Notes under the pieces: model-generated
Database searches by the model: none
What the model saw: the letters and a program-made list of their open reading frames with translations, nothing else
What the model was told of the DNA's origin: nothing
Made by a program: the position numbers and the translations under genes
NCBI RefSeq assembly: GCF_030316895.1
Contig: NZ_JASZYV010000003.1
Coordinates: forward strand, 868,001 to 932,000
Origin: Variovorax dokdonensis
GTDB taxonomy: Bacteria; Pseudomonadota; Gammaproteobacteria; Burkholderiales; Burkholderiaceae_C
Length of the DNA: 64,000 bases
Direction: 5' to 3'
Shown here: positions 47,969-56,188 of the stretch, one piece after another
Numbering within the stretch: the first letter of the stretch is position 1
Layout: the number at the start of each line of letters is the position of its first letter

Positions 47969-49198
47969 ATGAATCCCGATGCCGCCACGATCTGGAAAGC
48001 GCCGCGCTGGGCGCTGGCGGTGCTGCTCGCCTTGCTGGGCATGCTGGGGCCCTTCTCGATCGACACCTACATCCCCGCGTTCTCCGGCATCGCACAGTCG
48101 ATCGGCGCGACGCCTGTCGAGATGCAGCAGACGCTGTCGGCCTATCTGTTCGGCTTCGCGTTCATGAACCTGTTCCACGGCGCCCTGTCGGACAGCTTCG
48201 GCCGCCGACCGGTCATCCTGGCCGGGCTGGCCGTGTTCACGCTCGCCTCACTGGGCTGCGCCTTGTCGCAGACCATTGGTCAACTGGTCGCTTTTCGGGC
48301 GCTGCAAGGCCTGGCGTCCGGGGCAGGGATCGTGGTGTCGCGCGCGGTCATCCGGGACATGTTCCCGCCAGCGGAAGCGCAACGCGTGATGAGTCAGGTG
48401 ACCATCTACTTCGGCGTGGCGCCTGCGGTGGCACCGATCATCGGCGGCTTCCTGTTCGTGCACCTGGGGTGGCACAGCGTGTTCTGGTTCCTGGTCGCGG
48501 TGGGTGTCGTGCTCTTCGTCTTCAACTGGCGCATGCTGCCCGAGACGCTGCATGCGAGCCAACGCCAGCCCTTCCATCCTGCCCCGCTGATGCGCGGCTA
48601 CTGGACGCTGGTGTCCGACCCGCGCTTCATGCTGCTGGCGCTGGCCAGCGGGGTGCCTTTCAACGGCATGTTCCTCTACGTGCTGTCGGCGCCCGAGTTC
48701 CTGGGCCACCATCTCGCGCTGGCGCCGCAGCAGTTTTTCTGGTTCTTCATCCTGACCATCGGCGGCATCATGCTGGGCGCCTGGCAAAGCGGCAAGAAGG
48801 CCGGCAGGGTGCGGCCCAAGCGGCAGATCCGCGACGGCTTTCTGATCATGCTGATCACTTCCATCGTCAACGTGGTGGCCAACCTGATGTTCGAGGCCCA
48901 CGTGAGCTGGGCGCTTTGGCCCCTGGCCGTGTTCGCCTACGGATGGGCATTGATGGTTCCGGCGGTGACGCTGCTGGTGCTCGACCTGCATCCCACGCGG
49001 CGCGGCATGGCCTCGTCGCTGCAGGCGGTGATCGGCGCGGTGGCCAACGGCGTGGTCGCCGGCGCCGTGGCGCCGCTGGTGATGCACTCCACCCGCGCGA
49101 TGGCACTGACTTCCGCCGCGATGCTGGCCATCGGCATCGTGGCCTGGTGGGTGATGCGCCGCCGCTGGCCCGAAGTGGGCGGCGATCACGCCGTCTGA
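47969..49198 (+). CDS. Bcr/CflA family multidrug efflux transporter
   Basis: A 409-residue MFS exporter of the DHA1 Bcr/CflA subfamily. Twelve helices are seen. D-T-Y-I-P-A-F in helix 1, G-A-L-S-D-S-F-G-R-R-P after helix 2, and R-A-L-Q-G-L-A-S-G-A-G at helix 4 are subfamily marks. It would export drugs such as bicyclomycin or chloramphenicol, or sulfonamides, by proton antiport. The substrate is unconfirmed. The stop is 1 bp from the convergent livF stop. Confidence 0.9.
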   Translation: MNPDAATIWKAPRWALAVLLALLGMLGPFSIDTYIPAFSGIAQSIGATPVEMQQTLSAYLFGFAFMNLFHGALSDSFGRRPVILAGLAVFTLASLGCALSQTIGQLVAFRALQGLASGAGIVVSRAVIRDMFPPAEAQRVMSQVTIYFGVAPAVAPIIGGFLFVHLGWHSVFWFLVAVGVVLFVFNWRMLPETLHASQRQPFHPAPLMRGYWTLVSDPRFMLLALASGVPFNGMFLYVLSAPEFLGHHLALAPQQFFWFFILTIGGIMLGAWQSGKKAGRVRPKRQIRDGFLIMLITSIVNVVANLMFEAHVSWALWPLAVFAYGWALMVPAVTLLVLDLHPTRRGMASSLQAVIGAVANGVVAGAVAPLVMHSTRAMALTSAAMLAIGIVAWWVMRRRWPEVGGDHAV

Positions 49199-49199
49199 A

Positions 49200-49925
49200 T
49201 CAGCGCCCCACGCCCAGCAGACGCCCAAGCAGTTCAGGCTGAGCCTTCAGCGAGGCAGCCGTATCGGCGTGCACCACTGTGCCGTGATCGAGCACTACGG
49301 CTTCGTCCGAAATGGCGAGGATCGCCTGCGGATGCTGCTCGACGATGATGGCCGCCAGGCCCTCTTCGCGCGTGATGCGGCGGATGGCGCGCAGCAGTTC
49401 CTCGACGATGATGGGCGCCAGGCCCTCCAGGGGCTCGTCCAGCAGCAGGAGCGTCGGGTTGAGCACCAGCGCGCGGCCGACGGCCAGCATCTGCTGCTCG
49501 CCGCCCGACAACTGCGTGCCGAGGTTCGTCTTGCGCTCCGCCAGGCGCGGGAACATCTCGTAGACGCGCTCAGGCGTCCAGGCTGCCCCGCGCGACCCTT
49601 CACGACCGGGCCGCGCCACGGCCGTCAGGTTCTCGTGCACGGTGAGCGACTTGAAGATGTTGCGCTCCTGCGGCACCCATCCGATGCCGGCGGCCGCACG
49701 CTGGTGCGGCGCCAGCTTCGACAAGGCCACCCCGCCGAGCTCGATGCGCCCGCCGTGCTGGCGCGTCACGCCGGCCAGCGTGTTGATCAGCGTGGTCTTG
49801 CCGGTGCCGTTGCGCCCCAGCAGTGCCAGCGTCTGGCCCTCGCCCAGCTTGAGCGTGACGTCATGAATGACGACCGCCTCGCCATAGCCGGCACTCAGCT
49901 GCTCGATGCGCAGCAATTCAGACAT
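49200..49925 (-). CDS. livF: Branched-chain amino-acid-type ABC transporter ATPase LivF
   Basis: A 241-residue ABC ATPase. Walker A is GRNGTGKTT near 37-45, the signature LSGGEQQM near 141-148, and Walker B LLLLDEPLEGL. The sequence W-V-P-Q-E-R-N-I-F is LivF-like. It is last in livKHMGF and overlaps livG by 8 bp. Confidence 0.93.
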   Translation of the reverse strand: MSELLRIEQLSAGYGEAVVIHDVTLKLGEGQTLALLGRNGTGKTTLINTLAGVTRQHGGRIELGGVALSKLAPHQRAAAGIGWVPQERNIFKSLTVHENLTAVARPGREGSRGAAWTPERVYEMFPRLAERKTNLGTQLSGGEQQMLAVGRALVLNPTLLLLDEPLEGLAPIIVEELLRAIRRITREEGLAAIIVEQHPQAILAISDEAVVLDHGTVVHADTAASLKAQPELLGRLLGVGR

Positions 49926-50697
49926 GTTCTTCCTCCCCATGACCCAGATAGACCTCGCGCACGCGCGGGTCGGCGGCAATCTCGTCGGGCGTGCCCTCGG
50001 TGAGCAACGTGCCGTTGACGAGCACCGTCATCCGGTCGGCGAAGCTGAAGACCAGGTCCATGTCGTGCTCGATCAACAGCACCGACACGTCGGAAGGCAG
50101 TGCGGCAACGGTCTGCAGCAACTCCTCGCGCTCACCGGCCGGCACGCCTGCCACGGGCTCGTCGAGCAAAAGCACCCGAGGTTCGCTCGCCAGCGCGATG
50201 GCAATCTCCAGCAGACGGCGCTTGCCGTAGGCCAGTTCGCGCGTCATGACCTGAGCTACGTCGGTCAGGCGGAAGGTGTCGAGCAGCTGGGCCACGCGTT
50301 CCATCACGGCGCGGTCACGACCCAGGGGCTGCCACCACTTGCCGCCCAGCCCGCGATGCTGCGACACCACCAGTGCCAGAGTCTGCAGCGGCGTCATCGA
50401 GTCGAACAGCTGATTGATCTGGAACGTGCGGACCATCCCGCGCGCGACGCGCTGATGGGGCGCAATGCGGGTGATGTCCTGCCCGAGCAGCTCGATGCGG
50501 CCCTCGGTTGGCGTCAGCACACCGGTCAGAAGGTTGATCAGCGTCGTCTTTCCGGCACCGTTGGGGCCGATCAACGCGTGCCGCGCGCCAGGCCGCAACT
50601 GCAGCGAGACGTTGTTGGTGGCCGTGATGCCGCCGAACCGCATGACGAGGCCATCGGCCTTCAGCACGGGCGCCGCGATGTTGTTCGCCGGGTTCAT
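49918..50697 (-). CDS. livG: Branched-chain amino-acid-type ABC transporter ATPase LivG
   Basis: A 259-residue ABC ATPase: Walker A GPNGAGKTT near 44-52, then R-T-F-Q-I-N-Q-L-F and Walker B VLLLDEPVAGV. The signature reads L-A-Y-G-K-R-R-L, a LivG-type variant of LSGGQ. The ATG overlaps the livM stop (ATGA, 50694-50697). Confidence 0.93.
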   Translation of the reverse strand: MNPANNIAAPVLKADGLVMRFGGITATNNVSLQLRPGARHALIGPNGAGKTTLINLLTGVLTPTEGRIELLGQDITRIAPHQRVARGMVRTFQINQLFDSMTPLQTLALVVSQHRGLGGKWWQPLGRDRAVMERVAQLLDTFRLTDVAQVMTRELAYGKRRLLEIAIALASEPRVLLLDEPVAGVPAGEREELLQTVAALPSDVSVLLIEHDMDLVFSFADRMTVLVNGTLLTEGTPDEIAADPRVREVYLGHGEEEHV

Positions 50698-51695
50698 GCG
50701 CCCACCTTCGCCTTCTTCGGAGCGGCTCCGATGCCGAACCACTTCCACGGGCGCAGCAGCCGCTCGCGCCCCACCAGCACCAGCAGCACCAGCAGCAGGC
50801 CGATCCAGAACATCCAGTACTGCGGCGTCACCGTCGACAGCCAGTCCTGGAGCACCTTGAACACGATGGCGCCCGCCACCCCGCCGTAAAGCCAGCCCAC
50901 GCCGCCGATGACCAGCATCAGCATCACGTCGGCCGAACGGTCGAAGGCCAGCACGTCCAGCGACGCAAAGCCGGTGGTCTGCGCCAGCAGCGCGCCGGCC
51001 GCGCCCGCGATGGCCGCGGCCACGGTGTAGATCGCAAAGATGCGGCCCACCACCGGAACGCCGATGGCCATCGAACGCAGGCGGTTGTCGCGGATCGCCA
51101 TCAGCGTCGCGCCGAAGGGCGAATGGGCGATGCGCCGCATGATCAGGAACAGCACCAGCAGCACCGACAGCGAATACCAGGCGGCCGTGCGGCCATACAG
51201 GTCGAAGTCGAACATGCCCAGCACCGGTCCCATGATCACGCCCTGCAGACCGTCGGCGCCGCCGGTGAGCCAGCTCATCTTGTTGGCCAGTTCCAGCAGC
51301 AGCAAGGCGGTGCCCAGCGTCACCATCAGCCGCGTGAGGTCAGTCCCCCGGAAGATGGTGACGCTGGCGATGGCCCCTAGGCCGCCGCTCAAGGCGATGG
51401 CCACCAGCAGCCCCAGCGTCGGGTCGGGATGCACCAGCTTGGCAAACAAGGCCGCCGCATACGCGCCGAAGCCGAAGAAGGCCGCGTGTCCCAGCGAAAC
51501 AATGCCCGTGTAGCCCAGGATCAGGTCGAGCGACATCGCGAACAAGGCGACGATGGCGATCTCGTTGATCATCAACGCGTGGGACGGCGTGACGAACGGC
51601 AGCACGAAGGCCACCGCCCACAGCACAAATTCCCACCAGCGCCAGCGCGCCCGCTTGAGCAGCGCTTCCTGCAGCGAAGCAATCTGGTTCGACAT
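50694..51695 (-). CDS. livM: Branched-chain amino-acid-type ABC permease LivM
   Basis: A 333-residue permease with about nine helices. The LivM signature LGYTGIVSLGHAAFFGFGAY lies near 60-79, and the ATPase-contact loop SPFGATLMAIRDNRLRSMAIG near 200-220. The ATG at 51695 overlaps the livH stop by one base (TGATG). It pairs with LivH in the inner membrane. Confidence 0.94.
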   Translation of the reverse strand: MSNQIASLQEALLKRARWRWWEFVLWAVAFVLPFVTPSHALMINEIAIVALFAMSLDLILGYTGIVSLGHAAFFGFGAYAAALFAKLVHPDPTLGLLVAIALSGGLGAIASVTIFRGTDLTRLMVTLGTALLLLELANKMSWLTGGADGLQGVIMGPVLGMFDFDLYGRTAAWYSLSVLLVLFLIMRRIAHSPFGATLMAIRDNRLRSMAIGVPVVGRIFAIYTVAAAIAGAAGALLAQTTGFASLDVLAFDRSADVMLMLVIGGVGWLYGGVAGAIVFKVLQDWLSTVTPQYWMFWIGLLLVLLVLVGRERLLRPWKWFGIGAAPKKAKVGA

Positions 51696-52567
51696 CAACG
51701 TCCCCCCTTGCGCGTGAACAGGCCCTGCGGCCGCCACATCAGAATGACGATCATCAGCAGATAGACCGTGAACGCCCCCATCTTGGGAATGAAATACTTG
51801 CCGGCCACGTCGGCAATGCCCAGCAGCAGCGCCGCGAGCAGCGGCCCGGTGATCGACGAAGTGCCTCCCACCGACACCACGATCAGGAAATAGATCATGT
51901 ACTTGAGCGGGAACGTCGGGTCCATGCCCAGCACTTCGACGCCCAGGGCGCCGCCCAGGCCCGCCAGGCCCGAGCCCATCGCGAACGTCAGCAGGAACAC
52001 CACGTTGACGTTGATGCCCATGCCGGAGGCCACGCGCGGATCGTCGACCGAGGCACGAAGCCGGCTGCCGAAGCGCGTGCGCGTCAGGAGCAACTGCAGG
52101 CCCACCGCCAACACCGCACAGACGGCGATGATGAACAGGCGGTAGTGGCCCATGCCCAGCAGGAAGTGGCCTTCGCCGATCTCGCTGCGCCCGCGCAGGA
52201 ACTCGGGGATCTGGATGTTCTGCTGCGACGAGCCGACGAAATAGTCGATGGCAGCCACCGACATGAACGCCAGGCCGATGGAGAACAGCACCTGGTCCAG
52301 GTGCGACTTGCCGTACATGGGCCGGTAGATCGTGCGCTCGAGCACTGCGCCGAGCAAGGCCGTGGCCACGAAAGCCAGCGGCAGACACGCCAGGAACGGC
52401 ACGCCCAGGTGCTGCATCGCCAGCACGGTGAGGTAACCGCCAACCATGGCGAATGCGCCGTGGGCGAGGTTGATGAAGTTCATCAGCCCCAGCGTCACGG
52501 CAAGGCCTACCGCGAGGACGAAGAGCAGCATGCCGTAGGCGATGCCGTCAAAGAGGATGGTGAGCAT
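51695..52567 (-). CDS. livH: Branched-chain amino-acid-type ABC permease LivH
   Basis: A 290-residue permease with about eight helices. The conserved start L-F-D-G-I-A-Y-G-M and L-G-L-M-N-F-I-N-L-A-H-G are LivH marks. The loop F-G-S-R-L-R-A-S-V-D-D-P-R-V-A is the ATPase coupling region. It is separated from livK by the 123-bp structured gap 52568-52690. Confidence 0.94.
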   Translation of the reverse strand: MLTILFDGIAYGMLLFVLAVGLAVTLGLMNFINLAHGAFAMVGGYLTVLAMQHLGVPFLACLPLAFVATALLGAVLERTIYRPMYGKSHLDQVLFSIGLAFMSVAAIDYFVGSSQQNIQIPEFLRGRSEIGEGHFLLGMGHYRLFIIAVCAVLAVGLQLLLTRTRFGSRLRASVDDPRVASGMGINVNVVFLLTFAMGSGLAGLGGALGVEVLGMDPTFPLKYMIYFLIVVSVGGTSSITGPLLAALLLGIADVAGKYFIPKMGAFTVYLLMIVILMWRPQGLFTRKGGR

Positions 52568-52690
52568 TGGATTGCCAAAAAAAGAAAGCCCCCTCGGCCG
52601 GAGACACCACGGCACGTAGCCGCACCGTGAGTGTCGCCCCCGCAGGGGGATGGCGGGCGGCACCGGAGTGCCGCGCTGCCTGGGGTCGAC
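52568..52690 (-). repeat. Hairpin-rich intergenic element between livK and livH
   Basis: Three hairpins follow the livK stop: CGGCAC/GTGCCG (52658-52663 with 52668-52673), CCCCC/GGGGG (52637-52641 with 52645-52649) and CACGG/CCGTG (52608-52612 with 52625-52629). Then, on the minus strand, comes a GAGGGGGC run and seven T (52583-52577). It may attenuate transcription so that more binding protein than membrane complex is made. The sequence type looks like a dispersed intergenic element of this family; I cannot verify that here. Confidence 0.55.
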
Positions 52691-53863
52691 TTACTTGGTC
52701 TTGCCGGGATCCTTGACTTCCTTGATCACGTCGAATTCCATGTTGTAGAGCTGGCCGTCCTTCTTCTCGACCTTGCGCAGGTAGACGTCCTGCGTGATGT
52801 CGCGCGTCTGCGCGTCGATCAGCACGGGGCCGCGCGGGCTTTCGAACATCTGTCCCTTCATGGCGGCCAGCAGCGCGTCGCCGCCGCCCTTGCCCTTGGT
52901 GTCTTCCAGCGCCTTGTAGATGATGCGCATGCCGTCATAGCCACCCACGGCCATGAAGTTGGGGCGCATTCCCTTGTTCGCCTTCTCGAAGGCGGCGACG
53001 AACTTCTTGTTTTCGGCCGACGGGTGGCTGGCCGAGTAGTGATGCGAGGTGACCACGCCGAGCGCTGCGTCGCCCATGTCGTTGAGCTGATCGTCGTCCG
53101 TCACGTCGCCGGTGCCGATGAGCTTGATGCCGGCCTTGTCCATGCCACGCTCGGAGAACTGCTTCATCACCGCCGCGCCGGCGCCCGAGGGAACGAACAC
53201 GAACAGCGCATCGGGCTTCTCGTCACGCACCTTCTGCAGGAAAGGGGCGAAGTCCGGGCTGCGCAGCGGCACGCGCAGCTTCTCGATCACCTTGCCACCG
53301 TTGGCGGCAAAGCGCTCGGTGAAGTACTTCTCGGCGTCGTTGCCGGGACCATAGTCCGACACCAGCGTCACGACCGACTTGATGCCGTTCTTGGGCGCCC
53401 AGTCGCCCATGGCCACAGACACCTGCGGGAGCGTGAAGCTGGAACGGACCACATAGGGCGATGCGGCGGTGATCGCCGACGTCGCCGCGGCCATCACCAC
53501 CATCGGCGTCTTCGACTGCGTGGCCAGGGGCGCGGTCGACAGCGCGGCCGGCGTGATGCCGAAGCCTGCCAGCACGTCCACCTTGTCATTGACGATGAGT
53601 TCCTGCGCCAGGCGCTTGGTCACGTCGGGCAGCGTGGTGTCGTCCTTGACGATCAGCTCGACCTTGCGGCCGGCCACGGTGTCGCCGTGCTGAGCCATGT
53701 AAAGACGGGCGGCCGCCTCGACCTGGCGGCCGGTGCTTGCCTGCTGGCCGGTCATCGGCAGGATCAGGCCGATCTTGAAAGGCGCGCCCTGCGCCAGCGC
53801 AACGGACGATGCCAGCGCGAGCGCGGACAGCCCGGTGATTTGGATGAGATGACGGCGATTCAT
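52691..53863 (-). CDS. ABC transporter periplasmic substrate-binding protein (LivK-like)
   Basis: A 390-residue periplasmic binding protein of the Leu/Ile/Val or amide type. A signal peptide ends at A-L-A (about residue 24). The mature start I-G-L-I-L-P-M-T-G-Q-Q-A-S-T-G is the family motif. The ligand could be a branched amino acid, an aromatic acid or an amide; sequence alone does not say. It is first in the liv operon, downstream of a GntR gene. Confidence 0.9.
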   Translation of the reverse strand: MNRRHLIQITGLSALALASSVALAQGAPFKIGLILPMTGQQASTGRQVEAAARLYMAQHGDTVAGRKVELIVKDDTTLPDVTKRLAQELIVNDKVDVLAGFGITPAALSTAPLATQSKTPMVVMAAATSAITAASPYVVRSSFTLPQVSVAMGDWAPKNGIKSVVTLVSDYGPGNDAEKYFTERFAANGGKVIEKLRVPLRSPDFAPFLQKVRDEKPDALFVFVPSGAGAAVMKQFSERGMDKAGIKLIGTGDVTDDDQLNDMGDAALGVVTSHHYSASHPSAENKKFVAAFEKANKGMRPNFMAVGGYDGMRIIYKALEDTKGKGGGDALLAAMKGQMFESPRGPVLIDAQTRDITQDVYLRKVEKKDGQLYNMEFDVIKEVKDPGKTK

Positions 53864-53995
53864 TCGACAAGCTCCTATTGAATGAGAGGGTCAGTGCGAC
53901 AAGGTCGTATTTTCAACAATTTGCAACAGTTCGGGCCGAGCGATAGTCCCATTGGGATTGAACCGGCCCGCGATTGTTGCGCGATCACCATAGGC

Positions 53996-54016
53996 GCTGC
54001 GCGATGATCGCGCAGC
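53996..54016. repeat. Perfect 21-bp inverted repeat upstream of the liv operon
   Basis: GCTGCGCGAT (53996-54005), one base, and its exact complement (54007-54016). A further GCGCGATC copy lies at 53980-53987. There is no T-tract, so it is not an obvious terminator. It lies 30 bp after the gntR stop and 133 bp before the binding-protein ATG, where an operator or transcript-end hairpin is plausible. Confidence 0.5.
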
Positions 54017-54045
54017 AAGGGATTGAACTGAACGCATGGCGCAAC

Positions 54046-54825
54046 TCAATGGCGGCGGCGGATCAACTGCACGCCGGGCAAGGCATGGTGCGCGCTGCCG
54101 TGCAGCGCTTCATGCAGGTTTCGGCGGGCAATGCGGCTGTGCTCGCGCATGAGCGACTCGGCACGAGCGCCTTCGCGTGACTCGATGGCGTCCAGGACCT
54201 GCCGGTGCTGGTCCTGCGCGATGACGAGCATGTCGCGCGCGGCCGGCGAATTGGCCTGCACCACCACGAACCCCGAGGGTGACGCGAAAGGAAGGTTCAC
54301 CACGCGTTCGAGCTGCTTCGAAAGCAGATGGCTTGCGGCCATCTCGGCCAGCAGCGCATGAAAGCGGGCATTGGCACTCACGTAGCGCGAGAAAGCGGCA
54401 TCGTCCAAGGCCGGCTCGCGCAGCAGTTCATCGATCTGGTCCAGGCAATCGCGGGCCTCCCGCAAGACGACCGGCGGCGCGCCCCGCTCGGCGGCAAGTC
54501 GCGCCACCAGGCCTTCGAGGGTGCCGCGCAATTCGATGGCATCGGACACATCGCGCTCGGAAAACGTGCGCACCGCAAAGCCGCCATTCGGCAATGCTTC
54601 GAGAAGCCCTTCCTGTTCCAGCCGCATCAGCGCACTTCGCACCGGCGTGCGCGACACGCCCAGCATCTCGGACACCGCGACTTCCGCAATGCGGGCGCCG
54701 CCGCCCAGCTGGCCGGCCAGGATCATCTCGCGCAGCCGCAGTTGTGCCTTCACGGCTTGGGAGCCGGTCGCTTCCTGGACTTCGGCGCCTCCCACATCGG
54801 CGCCACGCGATGCCGGCGACGTCAT
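54046..54825 (-). CDS. GntR family (FCD/FadR subfamily) regulator
   Basis: A 259-residue regulator. The N-terminal winged helix lies at about 20-85, with I-A-E-V-A-V-S-E-M-L-G-V-S-R-T-P-V-R-S-A-L and F-A-V-R-T-F. The C-terminal all-helical FCD domain starts near 95 (A-I-E-L-R-G-T-L-E-G-L-V) and binds a metal plus a carboxylate ligand. The ATG at 54825 is used; an ATG at 54894 lies within a TGTATACA site. It is divergent from the MetE-like gene and upstream of livK on the same strand. Confidence 0.92.
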   Translation of the reverse strand: MTSPASRGADVGGAEVQEATGSQAVKAQLRLREMILAGQLGGGARIAEVAVSEMLGVSRTPVRSALMRLEQEGLLEALPNGGFAVRTFSERDVSDAIELRGTLEGLVARLAAERGAPPVVLREARDCLDQIDELLREPALDDAAFSRYVSANARFHALLAEMAASHLLSKQLERVVNLPFASPSGFVVVQANSPAARDMLVIAQDQHRQVLDAIESREGARAESLMREHSRIARRNLHEALHGSAHHALPGVQLIRRRH

Positions 54826-54885
54826 CTGCCGCCCACCCTGCCCGTTGCCACAATCCGTTGACTCACTCGAAACATGGATACGCAA

Positions 54886-54893
54886 TGTATACA
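54886..54893. promoter_or_regulatory. GntR-type operator TGTATACA, gntR-proximal copy
   Basis: TGTATACA sits at the centre of the 12-bp perfect palindrome AATGTATACATT (54884-54895), 61 bp upstream of the gntR ATG. GntR-family sites are commonly short T-G-T-x-x-A-C-A dyads. Confidence 0.6.
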
Positions 54894-54950
54894 TTTGCGG
54901 CTCAAGAATGTCACTCGTACGGCTGGATTGAGGGTAAACACCAGTCTCCG

Positions 54951-54958
54951 TGTATACA
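54951..54958. promoter_or_regulatory. GntR-type operator TGTATACA, metE-like-proximal copy
   Basis: A second exact TGTATACA, 65 bp (about six helical turns) from the first and 66 bp before the MetE-like ATG. The two copies are almost symmetric about the divergent region. Confidence 0.6.
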
Positions 54959-55023
54959 TCGAGCCACATAACGATCGGTTTACGATTCGCTCTTTTCTGC
55001 CACCCGCCCCGCACGGAGACCCC

Positions 55024-56145
55024 ATGTCCGAACATGCCCACCTGCCTGCCCGTTTCGACCACGTCGGCAGCTTTCTGCGTCCCGCCTACCTGCTGGAGGC
55101 GCGCGAGAAGAAGGCCAAAGGCGAGATCAGCGCCGAGCAGCTTCGCGAAGTCGAAGACAAGGCCATCACCGAGATCGTGAAGTTCCAGGAAGGCATCGGC
55201 CTCAAGAGCATCACCGACGGAGAATTTCGCCGCACCTATTTCCACATCGACTTCCTGGAGCAACTGGGTGGCGTGAAGACGGACATCCCGGTCACGATCC
55301 GCAAGGCCGACGGCACCGAAGAGCTGGCCCCGCCCGTCATCCGCGTGATCGACAAGGTGCGCCATGCCAAGAACATCCAGCTGGCCGACTTCCAGTACCT
55401 CAAGAGCCAGGTCGCGGCCGGCAACACGCCCAAGGTGACCATCCCCTCGCCCACCATGCTGCATTTCCGCGGCGGGCGAGCGGGCATCAGCCGCGAGGCC
55501 TACCCCGAGCTGGACCCCACGTTCTACGACGACGTGGCCAAAGCCTACGGCGAGGAGCTGCAGTCCCTGGCCGATGCCGGCTGCACCTACGTGCAGATGG
55601 ACGACACCAACCTCGCCTACCTTTGCGACGTGAACCTGCGCGAAGCCGCCCGCCAGCGTGGGGACGACCCCAATGAACTGCCGCACCGCTACGCGCAGTT
55701 CATCAACAAGATCGTCGCGCACAAGCCGAAGGGCATGCTGCTGGGCATCCACTTGTGCCGCGGCAACTTCAAGAGCACGCACGCTGCAGCCGGCAACTAC
55801 GAGCCGGTCGCCGAAGCACTGCTCAAGGAAATGGACGTCGACGCCTATTTCATGGAGTACGACGACGCCCGCTCGGGTGACTTCAAGCCGCTGCGCTATC
55901 TGCCCAAGGGCAAGACCGTGGTGCTGGGCCTGGTGACCACCAAGTTCGGCGAGCTCGAGGACAAGGACGAGCTCAAGCGCCGTATCGAAGACGCCGCCAA
56001 GTACGCCCCGCTGGAGCAGTTGGCCCTGTCGCCGCAGTGCGGCTTCTCCAGCACGGTGCACGGCAACAACATCGCCGTGGAAGACCAGCGCCGCAAGCTG
56101 CAGCTGGTGGTGGAGACGGCGCAGGAAGTCTGGGGCTCGACCTGA
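55024..56145 (+). CDS. MetE C-terminal-like cobalamin-independent methyltransferase
   Basis: A 373-residue protein of the methionine synthase II C-terminal (UROD/MetE-like, YxjG) family. It has an F-D-H-V-G-S-F-L-R-P start, T-D-G-E-F-R-R near 64-70 and likely zinc ligands H243 and C245 (G-I-H-L-C-R-G-N), E278 (F-M-E-Y-D-D) and C339 (S-P-Q-C-G-F). It lacks the N-terminal half of full-length MetE, so the methyl donor may not be the usual folate polyglutamate. It could transfer a methyl or similar group to a thiol. It is controlled, by inference, by the divergent GntR protein. Confidence 0.85.
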   Translation: MSEHAHLPARFDHVGSFLRPAYLLEAREKKAKGEISAEQLREVEDKAITEIVKFQEGIGLKSITDGEFRRTYFHIDFLEQLGGVKTDIPVTIRKADGTEELAPPVIRVIDKVRHAKNIQLADFQYLKSQVAAGNTPKVTIPSPTMLHFRGGRAGISREAYPELDPTFYDDVAKAYGEELQSLADAGCTYVQMDDTNLAYLCDVNLREAARQRGDDPNELPHRYAQFINKIVAHKPKGMLLGIHLCRGNFKSTHAAAGNYEPVAEALLKEMDVDAYFMEYDDARSGDFKPLRYLPKGKTVVLGLVTTKFGELEDKDELKRRIEDAAKYAPLEQLALSPQCGFSSTVHGNNIAVEDQRRKLQLVVETAQEVWGST

Positions 56146-56188
56146 TCGGAAGGCGCTGAGCGCCTTTGCCTGAGGCATCATCGCGCCC

